Below are positions 41,910-51,567 of a stretch of 64,000 nucleotides of DNA, one piece after another. The notes below the pieces were generated by a model. The model had not been told where the DNA came from. It saw nothing but the letters and a program-made list of their open reading frames with translations, and searched no databases. Position numbers and translations under genes: made by a program. Each line of letters starts with the position of its first letter. Position 1 is the stretch's first letter. Origin of the DNA: Mariniphaga sp964559175 (GTDB lineage: Bacteria > Bacteroidota > Bacteroidia > Bacteroidales > Prolixibacteraceae); assembly GCA_964559175.1 (NCBI GenBank), contig CAZLGT010000004.1:62001-126000 (forward strand), in the 5' to 3' direction.

Positions 41910-42428
41910 ATGAAATTTGACTTTTTAAAAATTAAAGAAGAAACAGAGCAGGAGTTTAGGGGAATTGCTGAGATACTTTTTAACAACTTTGCGATCCAAA
42001 ATAAAGAATCTGTTTTTCGGTTGATTGAAATAGAATTTTACTGGAATTCTTCGAGTCATAAAGATAAAAGTACTTATGAAAGAAAATATGTCGATCCCGC
42101 AACAGGAGAATGGTTTTTTCATTATTCAGGAGTAGATATTGCTTTAAAGAATGAAGAAACCAATGGCTATGGAGGTATATTAATTCGAAGTATTTATGAT
42201 ATTAATTCTAATCCAAAAAAAGTATTTAAAGGGCCAATGATATGTGCCATGAAACTTTTTAGCGGAGTTAACGCATTTTCAGATGATGTATTTCCGAAAA
42301 TTCTTGAATACAAATTTCAGAGAGAAGAGTTGAAACAAACTGAGCGGATTGGTTTAGGATATAATGCCAAACAAAGCGGATTTGATAAATCCAGATATAG
42401 ATTTTTAATTAGAATTAATGATTACTGA
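41910..42428 (+). CDS. Hypothetical protein in AT-rich islet, possible 3-methyladenine-glycosylase-like fold
   Basis: A 172-residue protein with no signal peptide. EIEFYW, a downstream His, GEWFFHYSGVDIALK and YGGILIRSI recall the order of motifs in alkyladenine DNA glycosylases (VExEAY, YVYxxYG, VLLRAL). This is a by-eye similarity and is only suggestive. Codon use is very AT-rich compared with era and der. The last 11 bases overlap the agmatine-deiminase-like gene, so the two are coupled. Confidence 0.5.
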   Translation: MKFDFLKIKEETEQEFRGIAEILFNNFAIQNKESVFRLIEIEFYWNSSSHKDKSTYERKYVDPATGEWFFHYSGVDIALKNEETNGYGGILIRSIYDINSNPKKVFKGPMICAMKLFSGVNAFSDDVFPKILEYKFQREELKQTERIGLGYNAKQSGFDKSRYRFLIRINDY

Positions 42429-43257
42429 CAAACAAACAAATACCATTTATTTTTCAGAATTACTGAAAACGGACAAACGGTTTTCTGAGGTTTCATATCG
42501 AATTTTTTCGGTTTTGAAGACCTTTGGAGTAAAACCAAAGTTTCTTCCAAAAACCAATGATATTTGGGCAAGAGATTATATGCCAGTTCAGGTTTCAGAA
42601 TCAAAATTTGTAGAGTATCGTTATGACCCGGATTATTTGCAGGGACACTATAAAAATAAACGAGATTTAAAAACTTATCAGGATATTGTTTGTGATTCAA
42701 TCGGAATAAAAACAGTAAAATCGAATATCATTTTGGATGGAGGAAATTTGATCAAATCTGCTGATTGTATTATTTTAACCGATAAAATAATTAAAGAGAA
42801 TAGACATTTTTACACAAAGACAGAATTAATCAACAAACTTCGGGAAACTTTTGAAGTTGATAAAGTGATTTTGATATCCTGGGATAAAAAAAATGATAAA
42901 TACGGACATGCTGACGGGATGCTTCGTTTTATTGATAATGAGACCGTTTTGGTTAACCATTTTTACCAAAATGACACTGCATTACTTTCTCGTTTGAAAG
43001 AGGCCGGATTAAAATATGAATTTCTAAAAATTAAGGTAAAAAAGAACCATAAGTTTAACTGGGCCTATATAAATTTTCTCCAGACAAAAGATTTGATCCT
43101 CCTTCCTGAAATTGGTGCAGACGAAGATGAACAAGCTTTTGCAAAAATTGAAGAATTTTATCCCGAATATATAAATCGAATCGCTGGTGTTAATTTAAAC
43201 GAGGTTATTGAATTTCATGGAGCATTAAATTGTATTACCTGGACAATTAAAGAATAA
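42418..43257 (+). CDS. Agmatine-deiminase/peptidylarginine-deiminase family protein
   Basis: A 279-residue member of the guanidino-modifying superfamily, which hydrolyses a guanidino group (agmatine, or peptidyl-arginine in PPAD) through a covalent Cys intermediate. Landmarks are DIWARDYMPV (Trp50-Asp53), ILDGGN, GHADGML (His164, Asp166) and the nucleophile Cys272 in ALNCITW. It is about 60-80 residues shorter than typical agmatine deiminases, and there is no signal peptide. Its AT-rich composition and its place between era and der suggest acquisition by transfer. The partner gene upstream overlaps it by 11 bases. Confidence 0.82.
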   Translation: MITDKQTNTIYFSELLKTDKRFSEVSYRIFSVLKTFGVKPKFLPKTNDIWARDYMPVQVSESKFVEYRYDPDYLQGHYKNKRDLKTYQDIVCDSIGIKTVKSNIILDGGNLIKSADCIILTDKIIKENRHFYTKTELINKLRETFEVDKVILISWDKKNDKYGHADGMLRFIDNETVLVNHFYQNDTALLSRLKEAGLKYEFLKIKVKKNHKFNWAYINFLQTKDLILLPEIGADEDEQAFAKIEEFYPEYINRIAGVNLNEVIEFHGALNCITWTIKE

Positions 43258-43325
43258 TTTTCAATTAAAAGACAGGAAATGGATTGACCAAAAATAAGTA
43301 GTTCAGTCCTTTAAAACAGAGAATA

Positions 43326-44630
43326 ATGAGAATATTAGCTATAGTAGGCCGCCCCAACGTGGGCAAATCGACGTTGTTTAACCGGCTTATCGAATCGCGG
43401 GAAGCCATTGTGGACGAGGTGTCGGGTGTTACCCGCGACCGCAATTACGGAAAATCGGAGTGGAACGGGAAAGTGTTTTCGGTGATTGATACCGGCGGTT
43501 ATGTCGTGAACTCCGACGATGTGTTTGAATCGGAAATCAATAAACAGGTGCATCTGGCCATCGACGAAGCCGATGTGATTCTGTTTGTGGTAGATGTGGA
43601 ATCGGGAATTACCGACCTCGACGATGCTATTGCCGCAATCCTCCGGAAAAGCAGAAAAAAAATTGTGGTTGCCGTAAACAAGGTGGATAACAACCAGCGC
43701 ATTGCCGATGCTCAGGAGTTTTACGGTCTGGGACTGGGCGAAATCTTCTGCATTTCGTCCATGACCGGAAGCGGAACCGGCGATCTGCTCGACCAGGTGA
43801 TAACAACTTTTGGCGAAACCGGCGATAACGATGAAGAACACGAACTGCCTTATTTGTCGGTGGTTGGCCGCCCAAATGTGGGCAAATCGTCATTTATAAA
43901 CACCCTGCTGGGCGAAGAACGTTACATTGTTACCGATGTGGCGGGCACTACCCGCGATTCCATTCACACCCGCTACAACAAGTTCGGGCACGATTTTATA
44001 ATTATCGACACCGCAGGTTTACGCAAAAAGGGAAAAGTGCACGACGACATTGAGTTTTATTCGGTTTTACGTTCGGTGCGTACCATCGAAAGTTCAGATG
44101 TTTGCCTGCTTCTCATCGATGCCACACGGGGTTTGGAAGCGCAGGACATGAACATATTCAACCTGATTGTGCGCAATAAAAAGGGTGTGGTTATTTTAGT
44201 AAACAAATGGGATTTAATTGAAAAAGATGGCCATTCCACCCGAAAAGTGGAGGAAGATATCCGCGAACGCATTGCGCCTTTTGTGGATGTGCCCATCCTG
44301 TTTATTTCGGCCATTACCAAACAGCGGGTGCACAAAGCCCTTGAAATAGCCATGAAAGTGAATGAAAACCGCAAAAGACGAATTAAAACATCGAAACTGA
44401 ATGAGGTATTGTTGGAAGCCATTGAAAAATACCCGCCTCCATCGGTAAAAGGGAAATTCATCAAGATAAAATACGTTACTCAGTTGCCATCGCCAACGCC
44501 GGCATTTGCGCTGTTTGCCAATTTGCCGCAATACATTAAGGAACCATATCGACGTTATATCGAAAACCAGATTCGCGCAAATTTCGATTTTAAGGGAGTG
44601 CCAATACAGGTGTATTTCAGGCAGAAATAG
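43326..44630 (+). CDS. der: GTPase Der (EngA), ribosome biogenesis
   Basis: A 434-residue protein with two tandem GTPase domains, each starting VGRPNVGKS(T/S) (residues 6 and about 179), followed by a C-terminal KH-like domain (about 350-434, ending FDFKGVPIQVYFRQK). It acts in 50S subunit assembly. The second domain has the G3 DTAGLRKKGK and G4 NKWD. The two GTPase genes of this area, era and der, are split by the AT-rich islet. The MBOAT gene begins 10 bases later, so transcription may continue. Confidence 0.96.
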   Translation: MRILAIVGRPNVGKSTLFNRLIESREAIVDEVSGVTRDRNYGKSEWNGKVFSVIDTGGYVVNSDDVFESEINKQVHLAIDEADVILFVVDVESGITDLDDAIAAILRKSRKKIVVAVNKVDNNQRIADAQEFYGLGLGEIFCISSMTGSGTGDLLDQVITTFGETGDNDEEHELPYLSVVGRPNVGKSSFINTLLGEERYIVTDVAGTTRDSIHTRYNKFGHDFIIIDTAGLRKKGKVHDDIEFYSVLRSVRTIESSDVCLLLIDATRGLEAQDMNIFNLIVRNKKGVVILVNKWDLIEKDGHSTRKVEEDIRERIAPFVDVPILFISAITKQRVHKALEIAMKVNENRKRRIKTSKLNEVLLEAIEKYPPPSVKGKFIKIKYVTQLPSPTPAFALFANLPQYIKEPYRRYIENQIRANFDFKGVPIQVYFRQK

Positions 44631-44639
44631 TTCATCCTT

Positions 44640-46043
44640 ATGCTGTTTAACTCGCTCGTTTTTGTTGCTTTTGCAATTGTTTTTTTCCTGGTTTTCAAAT
44701 TTGTCGGGAAAAGCGTAAACGGGCGGTTAATATGGCTTACTATTGCCTCTTTCTTTTTTTATGGTTGGTGGGACTGGCGTTTTTTATTCTTGATCATTTT
44801 TAGCGGATTGGTCGATTATTTTGCCGCCCTTGAAATGAATCGATTTCCCAAACGAAAGAAGATGTGGCTGATTTTTTCCATTCTTGCCAATGTTGGTTCG
44901 CTGTCGTTATTCAAATACTCAGGTTTTATTGCAGAAAATATCGGTGCATTGATTGGACAGAGCGGCAATGTGTCATTGGAAGCAAATATTCCCGATTTTC
45001 TTCTGATTACTCCGGTGGGCATTAGTTTTTATACTTTTCAAAGTATGAGTTACACCATTGATGTGTACCGGGGCAAGCTAAAACCTACCCATAGCCTCAT
45101 TCATTTTTTTGCTTATCTGTCGATGTTTCCGCAACTGGTAGCTGGCCCTATAGTGAGAGCGAAAACGATGTTGCCACAGTTGCTGAAAACTCCCAAAATA
45201 TCAAAAGAAGATCAGTGGAGAGGATTTCAGTTAATCGTTCGCGGATATTTTTTTAAAATGGTGATTGCCGATAATCTGGCTCCTATTGTTGTAGCAGCTT
45301 TTAGTGCACCGGAAATCAATTCGTCATCTATGTTTTGGTGGGGAGCGATCATCGCTTTTGCGTTTCAAATTTACTGCGATTTTGCTGGCTATACCGATAT
45401 TGCCCGCGGACTTGCACGTTGGATGGGGTATGAAATTCCTAAAAATTTCAATCACCCATATATTTCCATATCGATACGTGAGTTCTGGACACGCTGGCAT
45501 ATTTCACTTTCTACCTGGTTTCGCGATTACCTGTACATTCCATTGGGGGGGAGCAGAAAAGGAGTGGTGAGAACCCATATAAACCTTTGGATAACAATGG
45601 TAGTTTCGGGGCTCTGGCATGGTGCCGCCTGGACTTTTGTTGCTTGGGGAGCACTTCATGCTTTTTTTGCGTCCTTCGAACGAATCAGCCACTGGCCTGA
45701 AAAACTGGAGAATTCTATTCCAGGAAAATTTTTGGCCTGGATTTTTGTTAGTATGCAGGTGCTTGTGGCCTGGGTGTTTTTCAGGGCCCAAAATATTGAA
45801 CAGGCAGGAGAAATAGTTATAATGATGTTCTCATTTAAGGGGGATTCAAATTTTGGATGGGGATTGGACGGAACGTTTTTTATTTCCATGATAGTTTTAC
45901 GGGAATTGTATGCTGTATTTTACCAGGAGAAAAAAATACAACCGGGTCATCCGGTTTGGGAAATGTTTTTTTATGCGGTATTGATTGCAATAATTATCTT
46001 TTTCAGAGGCGAAGGCAGCGAATTTATTTATTTTCAGTTTTAA
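44640..46043 (+). CDS. MBOAT-family membrane O-acyltransferase (AlgI/DltB type)
   Basis: A 467-residue multi-pass protein that would transfer acyl (probably acetyl) groups to an extracellular polymer. The diagnostic blocks are LLITPVGISFYTFQSMSYTI and MFPQLVAGPIVR. The catalytic histidine is His327 in LWHGAAWTFVAWG, and REFWTRWHISLSTWFRDYL precedes it. It is followed one base later by an SGNH-type gene. MBOAT plus SGNH pairs are known from alginate, peptidoglycan and capsule O-acetylation; the polymer here is unknown. Confidence 0.92.
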   Translation: MLFNSLVFVAFAIVFFLVFKFVGKSVNGRLIWLTIASFFFYGWWDWRFLFLIIFSGLVDYFAALEMNRFPKRKKMWLIFSILANVGSLSLFKYSGFIAENIGALIGQSGNVSLEANIPDFLLITPVGISFYTFQSMSYTIDVYRGKLKPTHSLIHFFAYLSMFPQLVAGPIVRAKTMLPQLLKTPKISKEDQWRGFQLIVRGYFFKMVIADNLAPIVVAAFSAPEINSSSMFWWGAIIAFAFQIYCDFAGYTDIARGLARWMGYEIPKNFNHPYISISIREFWTRWHISLSTWFRDYLYIPLGGSRKGVVRTHINLWITMVVSGLWHGAAWTFVAWGALHAFFASFERISHWPEKLENSIPGKFLAWIFVSMQVLVAWVFFRAQNIEQAGEIVIMMFSFKGDSNFGWGLDGTFFISMIVLRELYAVFYQEKKIQPGHPVWEMFFYAVLIAIIIFFRGEGSEFIYFQF

Positions 46044-46044
46044 G

Positions 46045-46953
46045 ATGAAAAGAACACCCGATATATGGATAACAATGCTAATAGCAGCCATTATGGTTGC
46101 CGGACTGAGTTTTATAATTCCGAAAAATTCCGAAAAATATATTGGTGAACTGTTTTGGACCCGAAAAACTTTTGCCCCTCCCAAATATGATGTTGTTCTG
46201 ATGGGTGATTCACGTGTTTACCGGGGGATTTCCCCACAAGTAATGAAGCCTTTTCTGCCCAACCTGAAAATACTCAATTTTGCTTATTCAAACGGAGGCC
46301 TGAATCCTGCAATGTATAATGCTGCCGAAAATAAAATGGCTGAAAATAACAAACCTAAAGTCGTGGTGATAGGAGTTTCAGCAAATACTATTACGGGATA
46401 TTCTGAGGGGAATGAACAATTTCGGCAGGAATTAAACCGTCCGCGGGAAGAAATTATTGAACGGATGTATCTGAATCCTGTACGCTACTGGTTTTCTGCC
46501 ACATCTCCGGAAAATCTGAAAGCTCATTTTCAGCAAAAAAGCGATTCTTCATTTTACCGGAATACTTATTTCATGGATGGGTACGTAAAATCAGAGAAGT
46601 ATCCTGAGGACACAACCGAAGCTATTCCGCATTACACGGATGATTTTAAAAATTACAAAGTAGAAGAAAAATACCTGAAAAATTTATTCCGGCAAGTGGC
46701 AAACTGGAGAAGTAAGGAGATGATTGTTGTAGGGTTCCGTCCACCGGTTTCACAGCCTATGCGCGAGTTGGAAGATTCACTGGGACTTTTCGCTGAATCG
46801 GAAATAAAAGCAGGTTTTGAAAAAGCTGGTGGATTTTGGATGGATCTTAATCCCTCACACTACAAAACTTATGATGGCAGCCATCTTACCATTGAATCGG
46901 CCTCGAATTTATCTGAGGATATAGGCAGATTTATTAAGAAAATAATTGAATGA
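46045..46953 (+). CDS. SGNH-type accessory protein of MBOAT pair (AlgX/DltD-like)
   Basis: A 302-residue protein with an N-terminal membrane anchor (IWITMLIAAIMVAGLSFII) and a periplasmic SGNH domain. The nucleophile is Ser56 in LMGDSRVYRG and the Asp-His pair is in DGSHLT (Asp277, His280) near the end. This is the usual partner of an MBOAT protein: the MBOAT moves acyl groups across the membrane and the SGNH protein transfers them to the glycan. The one-base spacing supports joint function. Acceptor polymer unknown. Confidence 0.82.
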   Translation: MKRTPDIWITMLIAAIMVAGLSFIIPKNSEKYIGELFWTRKTFAPPKYDVVLMGDSRVYRGISPQVMKPFLPNLKILNFAYSNGGLNPAMYNAAENKMAENNKPKVVVIGVSANTITGYSEGNEQFRQELNRPREEIIERMYLNPVRYWFSATSPENLKAHFQQKSDSSFYRNTYFMDGYVKSEKYPEDTTEAIPHYTDDFKNYKVEEKYLKNLFRQVANWRSKEMIVVGFRPPVSQPMRELEDSLGLFAESEIKAGFEKAGGFWMDLNPSHYKTYDGSHLTIESASNLSEDIGRFIKKIIE

Positions 46954-46977
46954 TAACTTAAGGTTTTGATTATGTGC

Positions 46978-48300
46978 CTACATTTTTTTTCCCAGTTCCT
47001 CCAATGATGCACCTTTGGTTTCCGGCACAAAAAACCGAACCCAAACCAGTTGCAGCACCATCATAAAGCAAAACAGGCCAAAAATGAACTGTGGCCTCCA
47101 AGCTTCGGCCATCAGCGGAAAAACCAGTGTGAGCGCTGCGGCAAAAAACCAGTGGGTGAAACTTCCGAGCGACTGACCGAATGCCCGTTGCCGGTTGGGA
47201 AAAATTTCGCTGATGAAAACCCAGATAACGGCTCCCTGTCCAACAGCATGGGCTGCAATAAATGCGAAAATGCAAACCGGCACAATGCCCGGGTTTCCCG
47301 AGGCAAAAGCCCACGTAGTAAGTCCCAGTGACGCGATGTAACCAAAAGAGCCAATGTAGAGTAATTTCCGGCGTCCCAGCCGGTCAATCAGCCACAAACC
47401 AACGAAAGTGAAAATCAGATTGGTGATGCCGATTCCCACCGATTGCAGCAACGCAGCCTGCGATTCCAGACCGGTCATTTCAAAAATGCGCGGAGCAAAA
47501 TAGAGAATGGCATTAATGCCCGAAAGCTGGTTGAAAAAAGCGATGAAAATGGCCAGAAAAGCTGGTTTCAGCAGTTTTTTCGTAAAGAATTTATGGGTTT
47601 TGTTTTGCTGATTCCCGGAGTTTTCAATTTCCTGCACCAGGGAATTCAGTTCTTTTTCTGAAAAACCGGGATTTACCCTTTTCAAAACTGCCAGCCCGGC
47701 CTCGCGGTTTTTGTTCTGTACAATAAGCCATCGCGGGCTTTCGGGCAACCCAATGCAAGACAGCGTAAAAATGAGTGCCGGCACTGCTTCCACGCCCAGC
47801 ATCCAGCGCCAGGCATTTTCCCCAATTCCGCCAAGGAGCGAGTTGGAAAGGTAAGCGACAAGAATTCCAAAAACAATGTTGAATTGAAACATTCCGGTTA
47901 AGCGGCCACGCATAGCCGGTGGCGCGATTTCGGAAATAAACATGGGCGCTGCCACCGTTGAAATGCCCACGCCCACACCGCCGATAAACCGGAAAACCAT
48001 AAAGGAATAAACCTCTGGCGCCAGGGCAGAACCAAAAGCCGATGCCAGATAAAGCACGCCAATCCACAGTAAGGTTTTTTTTCTTCCGAAAAATTGTGCC
48101 GGCCAGCCTCCTGTTAATGCACCCAGCACCGTGCCCCACAGCGCCATACTGATGGCCAGTCCGTGCAACGAACTGTTCAGTTCCCACAACGATTGAATTT
48201 TTTGTTCTGCACCGGAAATAACTACCGTGTCGAATCCAAATAAAAAACCCGCCAGTGATGCAACTATTGCACTTTTGTATAGAAAATTTCTGCCGTTCAT
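46978..48300 (-). CDS. Sugar porter of the major facilitator superfamily (XylE/GLUT type)
   Basis: A 440-residue protein with twelve predicted membrane segments, acting as a sugar:H+ symporter or facilitator. The signatures GFDTVVISGAEQ, FFGRKKTLL, RFIGGVGVG, PAMRGRLTGM and the central PESPRWLI are the standard sugar porter motifs, with DRLGRRKLL repeated in the second half. FFVPETKGASLEELGKKM is the family end. The substrate cannot be told. It stands alone, convergent with the SGNH gene (24 bases between stops). Confidence 0.93.
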   Translation of the reverse strand: MNGRNFLYKSAIVASLAGFLFGFDTVVISGAEQKIQSLWELNSSLHGLAISMALWGTVLGALTGGWPAQFFGRKKTLLWIGVLYLASAFGSALAPEVYSFMVFRFIGGVGVGISTVAAPMFISEIAPPAMRGRLTGMFQFNIVFGILVAYLSNSLLGGIGENAWRWMLGVEAVPALIFTLSCIGLPESPRWLIVQNKNREAGLAVLKRVNPGFSEKELNSLVQEIENSGNQQNKTHKFFTKKLLKPAFLAIFIAFFNQLSGINAILYFAPRIFEMTGLESQAALLQSVGIGITNLIFTFVGLWLIDRLGRRKLLYIGSFGYIASLGLTTWAFASGNPGIVPVCIFAFIAAHAVGQGAVIWVFISEIFPNRQRAFGQSLGSFTHWFFAAALTLVFPLMAEAWRPQFIFGLFCFMMVLQLVWVRFFVPETKGASLEELGKKM

Positions 48301-48408
48301 CGGTTTAATTTTTACTTATTTTCCGGAAATCCGAAAAGAATAAACTTTTCGGAATGGCAGTAAAAGTGCAATTATTTTATCAGAATTGGTATTTGCTGCA
48401 AAGAAAAA

Positions 48409-49917
48409 TTATTGACTGAAGACTATTATATCAGTCATTTTCGAGCCGTCGTCCCATGTATTTGTTGTAGTGCCTTCAGAAACAATTTTATTTTTTAGCT
48501 GAACCGAATTTTCAATTTTTAAAGTCCCTTTAACTACTGTAAAATCTTTTACTTCCCCGTTTTCGCAATGGATATAAAATGCACTGGCATCTTTTGGAAT
48601 TGAATTCAGGGCCGGTATCAGTTCCTCTTTCTCGGAATCTGGTGGAACAAAAAACAAAGAATTTAAATCCGGGTTTGCAGAAGCAAAATAAGCTTTAGGG
48701 GCTTTAAACATCTCGCCTCTTACTCCAGCCCCGCCATAACGAAACCAACTTGAATGGCGGCTTTGAAATCGCTGCCATTCTTCATCACTTTCAAAATCAT
48801 TTCGGGTATAAGAGCCAGGGTGTCGTTGTGAGAAGAGCTTTCCCACCAGAAATTTTACCGATGAAAGTCCCTTTCCCGGAGGATTCATCCTGTTTGGCTT
48901 GCACGGATAGGTGAGTTGAAGTTTCGATTTCGAACCTAAATTGTAAAGTTCATTTTTATTATTTATGCTGATGGAAATTCTTGATTTTTCTCCGGTTTCA
49001 ATGATATCCCCGGCACCTATTTTTATGCTTCCTTCTTTTGCCGGCACTCCGTTTATTTTTACATCACCTTTCAGGTATGTTACTTCAGCATTGCACTCAT
49101 CTGTTCGTTTTGTAAGCATCCATGTTGTGGTCACTTTCGATGTGTAGGAACAGCTCACATCTCCGTGTACCAAATTACCGAGCGAACCGATGCAGTACCG
49201 GCAATCGTCGCTTGAAATATTGTCGGCCACATGAACCCCCTCAAGGTAATCCGGGTTCGTTAACCGTCCTTCAGCACCTATGGCAATGGGCCATTCAAGC
49301 TCGGTGGTTGTGGTTAACGGCTCGGAGGGAGGATTGGTTTTCAGGCAGGGGAATTTGATGGTATTGTGGCTGGTAGAGGCGACAGAAACCTTCATTTTTC
49401 CCTGCAATATAAGACTGTATTTTTCCCCTTGAATGCCAATCAGTCCGCGTTTGATAACCTGCTCCGACGGGTCTTTTCGGGTAGTAACTGCTGAAAAATC
49501 ACGGGTTTCCGAATCGCCCGGCGAAACGGTCCAGGTATTGGGTTTGCCCCAGCTGTCTTTGGGTTTATTGTCTTCTCCGGCACAGGTTTGTGAGATTTTT
49601 TCTTCAAATCCGTAATTTTTTGCCGAAGCAATCAGTTCAATATTTTCCTGAATATCCGTAAGCTGGTACATTCCGGTTCCGGTAGCCGGAATACCCGGCC
49701 CTGCATTAAAAGTGACGTAAAAAGTGGCTTTGATGATCCGTTTTTCATCGACACTCACTCCCCAGCTGTAATTTCCTTCTTTCCCGCCTCCGTCGGCAGA
49801 TTTTATTATTTCCATTTCGAATTCCACCGGCCCGCTGTAGGTAATCCTCTGGGCAAAACTATACATGCCGGCAAGCAGGAAAAGCAGGGACAGAAGTATG
49901 GAAAATCCTTTTTTCAT
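48409..49917 (-). CDS. Secreted FecR-like domain protein, unknown function
   Basis: A 502-residue exported protein (signal peptide GMYSFAQ). The first 280 residues are a beta-rich region with clusters of cysteine (SDDCRYCIG, DVSCSY). VTYLKGDVKINGVPAKEG followed by GDIIETGEKSRISIS (about 293-335) is a FecR-like beta domain, as found in surface proteins that read or present signals. The C-terminal portion is unrecognised. It is the last gene of a minus-strand series, 108 bases after the DUF3137 gene. Confidence 0.6.
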   Translation of the reverse strand: MKKGFSILLSLLFLLAGMYSFAQRITYSGPVEFEMEIIKSADGGGKEGNYSWGVSVDEKRIIKATFYVTFNAGPGIPATGTGMYQLTDIQENIELIASAKNYGFEEKISQTCAGEDNKPKDSWGKPNTWTVSPGDSETRDFSAVTTRKDPSEQVIKRGLIGIQGEKYSLILQGKMKVSVASTSHNTIKFPCLKTNPPSEPLTTTTELEWPIAIGAEGRLTNPDYLEGVHVADNISSDDCRYCIGSLGNLVHGDVSCSYTSKVTTTWMLTKRTDECNAEVTYLKGDVKINGVPAKEGSIKIGAGDIIETGEKSRISISINNKNELYNLGSKSKLQLTYPCKPNRMNPPGKGLSSVKFLVGKLFSQRHPGSYTRNDFESDEEWQRFQSRHSSWFRYGGAGVRGEMFKAPKAYFASANPDLNSLFFVPPDSEKEELIPALNSIPKDASAFYIHCENGEVKDFTVVKGTLKIENSVQLKNKIVSEGTTTNTWDDGSKMTDIIVFSQ

Positions 49918-50025
49918 TTTTATAATTTTAACGGTTTAACACATCACGAATATCTAGTGAAATATCTCTTCTGTTACGCCGTGTAGTCCGGCTGTTGACT
50001 CTTTTGGGTTTTGCAGGTTGTTTAT

Positions 50026-50973
50026 TCACTCCTTGGACCATATTCTTGTATTTAAATTCAGGTCTTCCACAATGCCTGTAATCAGGATCAAAAACCGAAT
50101 GTTTTCTTCAATGAAGTTAAAATCCTCTATTGACTTGAATAGCCGGGTTTCAAACAGATTTTTGTTCATTTTTATGGCGATATACACTTTTGAATCGCGA
50201 AAGGACATGTAAATTTTAGTATCCCATTTCCTTTTAAACTCCACGATCCGCTGCATCAGCGACGGGGAGAGGATGTACCTTGCTTCCACCTGGTCGTCGG
50301 AATAGACACAGAATTCTTTTTCAAATTCAGGATTTTCGAGCTTAACGAGTTGTCCGCGCGACGACATCGACTGCAGGTTTTGTCCGAATTTACCCAGCAT
50401 ACGTTCGGCAGTATCGGGCAGAACCACCGTGTGTCCTTTGAAATTTTTGTTGAAGTCGGCCACAAAAAAAATTCCCTTAAAAATGAGGTACTGATGCTCT
50501 TTCCGCTTTGAGCCGGTGCCAGTTGATGTGACATGCTTTGCCACCACTTCGGAAAACTCGAAAGCTGTTTTGTCCATCCTGCCCTTGAAATGGTCTTCGC
50601 CATGGTAATTACTGGCATATTTCTGAAAAATGCCGCTGTTGGTAAATTCTTCGCGCGAAACCGTTCCATCGGGAGTATAAACCAGGTTTTCATCTACAAA
50701 ACCGGCAATTTTAGAAATAATTTTGTCTTTAAAGTTTTGCCGGTACTTTTTGCTGACAATGCTTATGGCAATAAATGCCCCTACACCGGCCAGTATTTGG
50801 AAATACATGGTGCCACTTCCCCTGAATCGCCCGATGATTAAAATGATAACCAACGCAATGATTCCAATCAGAATTACTTTGCGGTCCACCTGTTTTCGTT
50901 CCTGGTCCAGTTCTTTCAGGTCGTGCACTAGTTTGATATCATAAAACTCTTTGAAATTTGCATAATCGTTCAT
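50026..50973 (-). CDS. DUF3137 membrane protein
   Basis: A 315-residue protein with two adjacent membrane segments (about 33-48 and 57-75) after a short cytosolic N-terminus, and a large C-terminal domain with a Galanin-like DUF3137 pattern (TNSGIFQKY, GEDHFKGRMDKTAFEFSEV, FKGIFFVADFNKNFKG, VYSDDQVEARYILS). It begins 18 bases after the lemA-like gene. The pairing of LemA and DUF3137 is common in bacteria and suggests they work together at the inner membrane, though neither has a firm function. Confidence 0.85.
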   Translation of the reverse strand: MNDYANFKEFYDIKLVHDLKELDQERKQVDRKVILIGIIALVIILIIGRFRGSGTMYFQILAGVGAFIAISIVSKKYRQNFKDKIISKIAGFVDENLVYTPDGTVSREEFTNSGIFQKYASNYHGEDHFKGRMDKTAFEFSEVVAKHVTSTGTGSKRKEHQYLIFKGIFFVADFNKNFKGHTVVLPDTAERMLGKFGQNLQSMSSRGQLVKLENPEFEKEFCVYSDDQVEARYILSPSLMQRIVEFKRKWDTKIYMSFRDSKVYIAIKMNKNLFETRLFKSIEDFNFIEENIRFLILITGIVEDLNLNTRIWSKE

Positions 50974-50991
50974 TCGTCTGATTTTAAGCTT

Positions 50992-51549
50992 TTACTGGTT
51001 AAAAAGGTTACGGGCGTTTACATTTTGTCGCTCAGTATCCGGAATCTCAAACAGCGTTCTTCGCTTGTATCCCATTATTCCTGCCATGATGTTGGAGGGA
51101 AACGTTTCCACCTTGTTGTTATAGGTAGTCACTGCTGCGTTGAAAGCCCTACGTGATGCCGAAATTTGCTCTTCCACTTCGTTCCAGGCTCCCTGTAACT
51201 GCAGAAAATTCAGACTCGCCTTCAGATCCGGATAGTTTTCCACAGCCACCATCAGTCCTGACATTCCTTTTACAATTTTATTCTCGATTTCAACCCGTTC
51301 GTTTTCCGAAGTTTCACCCGAAACGGCCTTTGTTCTCAGTTCGGTCAGTTCATTGAGCAAATCCTTTTCGTGCTTCAAGTAAATTTTTACGGTTTCCACC
51401 AGATTGGGAATCAGGTCGTACCGTTTTTTCAACATTGCATCGATGGAGGCAAAAGCGTTCTCCACATCATTTTTTTTCCTCACCAATGAATTATATAGCC
51501 CGATTACAATCAGAAGGATAAGAACTGCTATTACAATTATATAAATCAT
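50992..51549 (-). CDS. LemA family protein
   Basis: A 185-residue protein with one N-terminal membrane helix (IYIIVIAVLILLIVIGLYN) and a helical bundle: LVRKKNDVENAFASIDAMLK, then KRYDLIPNLVETVKIYLKHE, YPDLKASLNFLQLQGAWNEV and FPSNIMAGIMGYKRRTLFEI. All are signature LemA blocks. It lies 18 bases from both neighbours (ankyrin upstream, DUF3137 downstream), which implies a single transcript. Confidence 0.93.
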   Translation of the reverse strand: MIYIIVIAVLILLIVIGLYNSLVRKKNDVENAFASIDAMLKKRYDLIPNLVETVKIYLKHEKDLLNELTELRTKAVSGETSENERVEIENKIVKGMSGLMVAVENYPDLKASLNFLQLQGAWNEVEEQISASRRAFNAAVTTYNNKVETFPSNIMAGIMGYKRRTLFEIPDTERQNVNARNLFNQ

Positions 51550-51567
51550 ATCCTTAAAATTTGGGTG

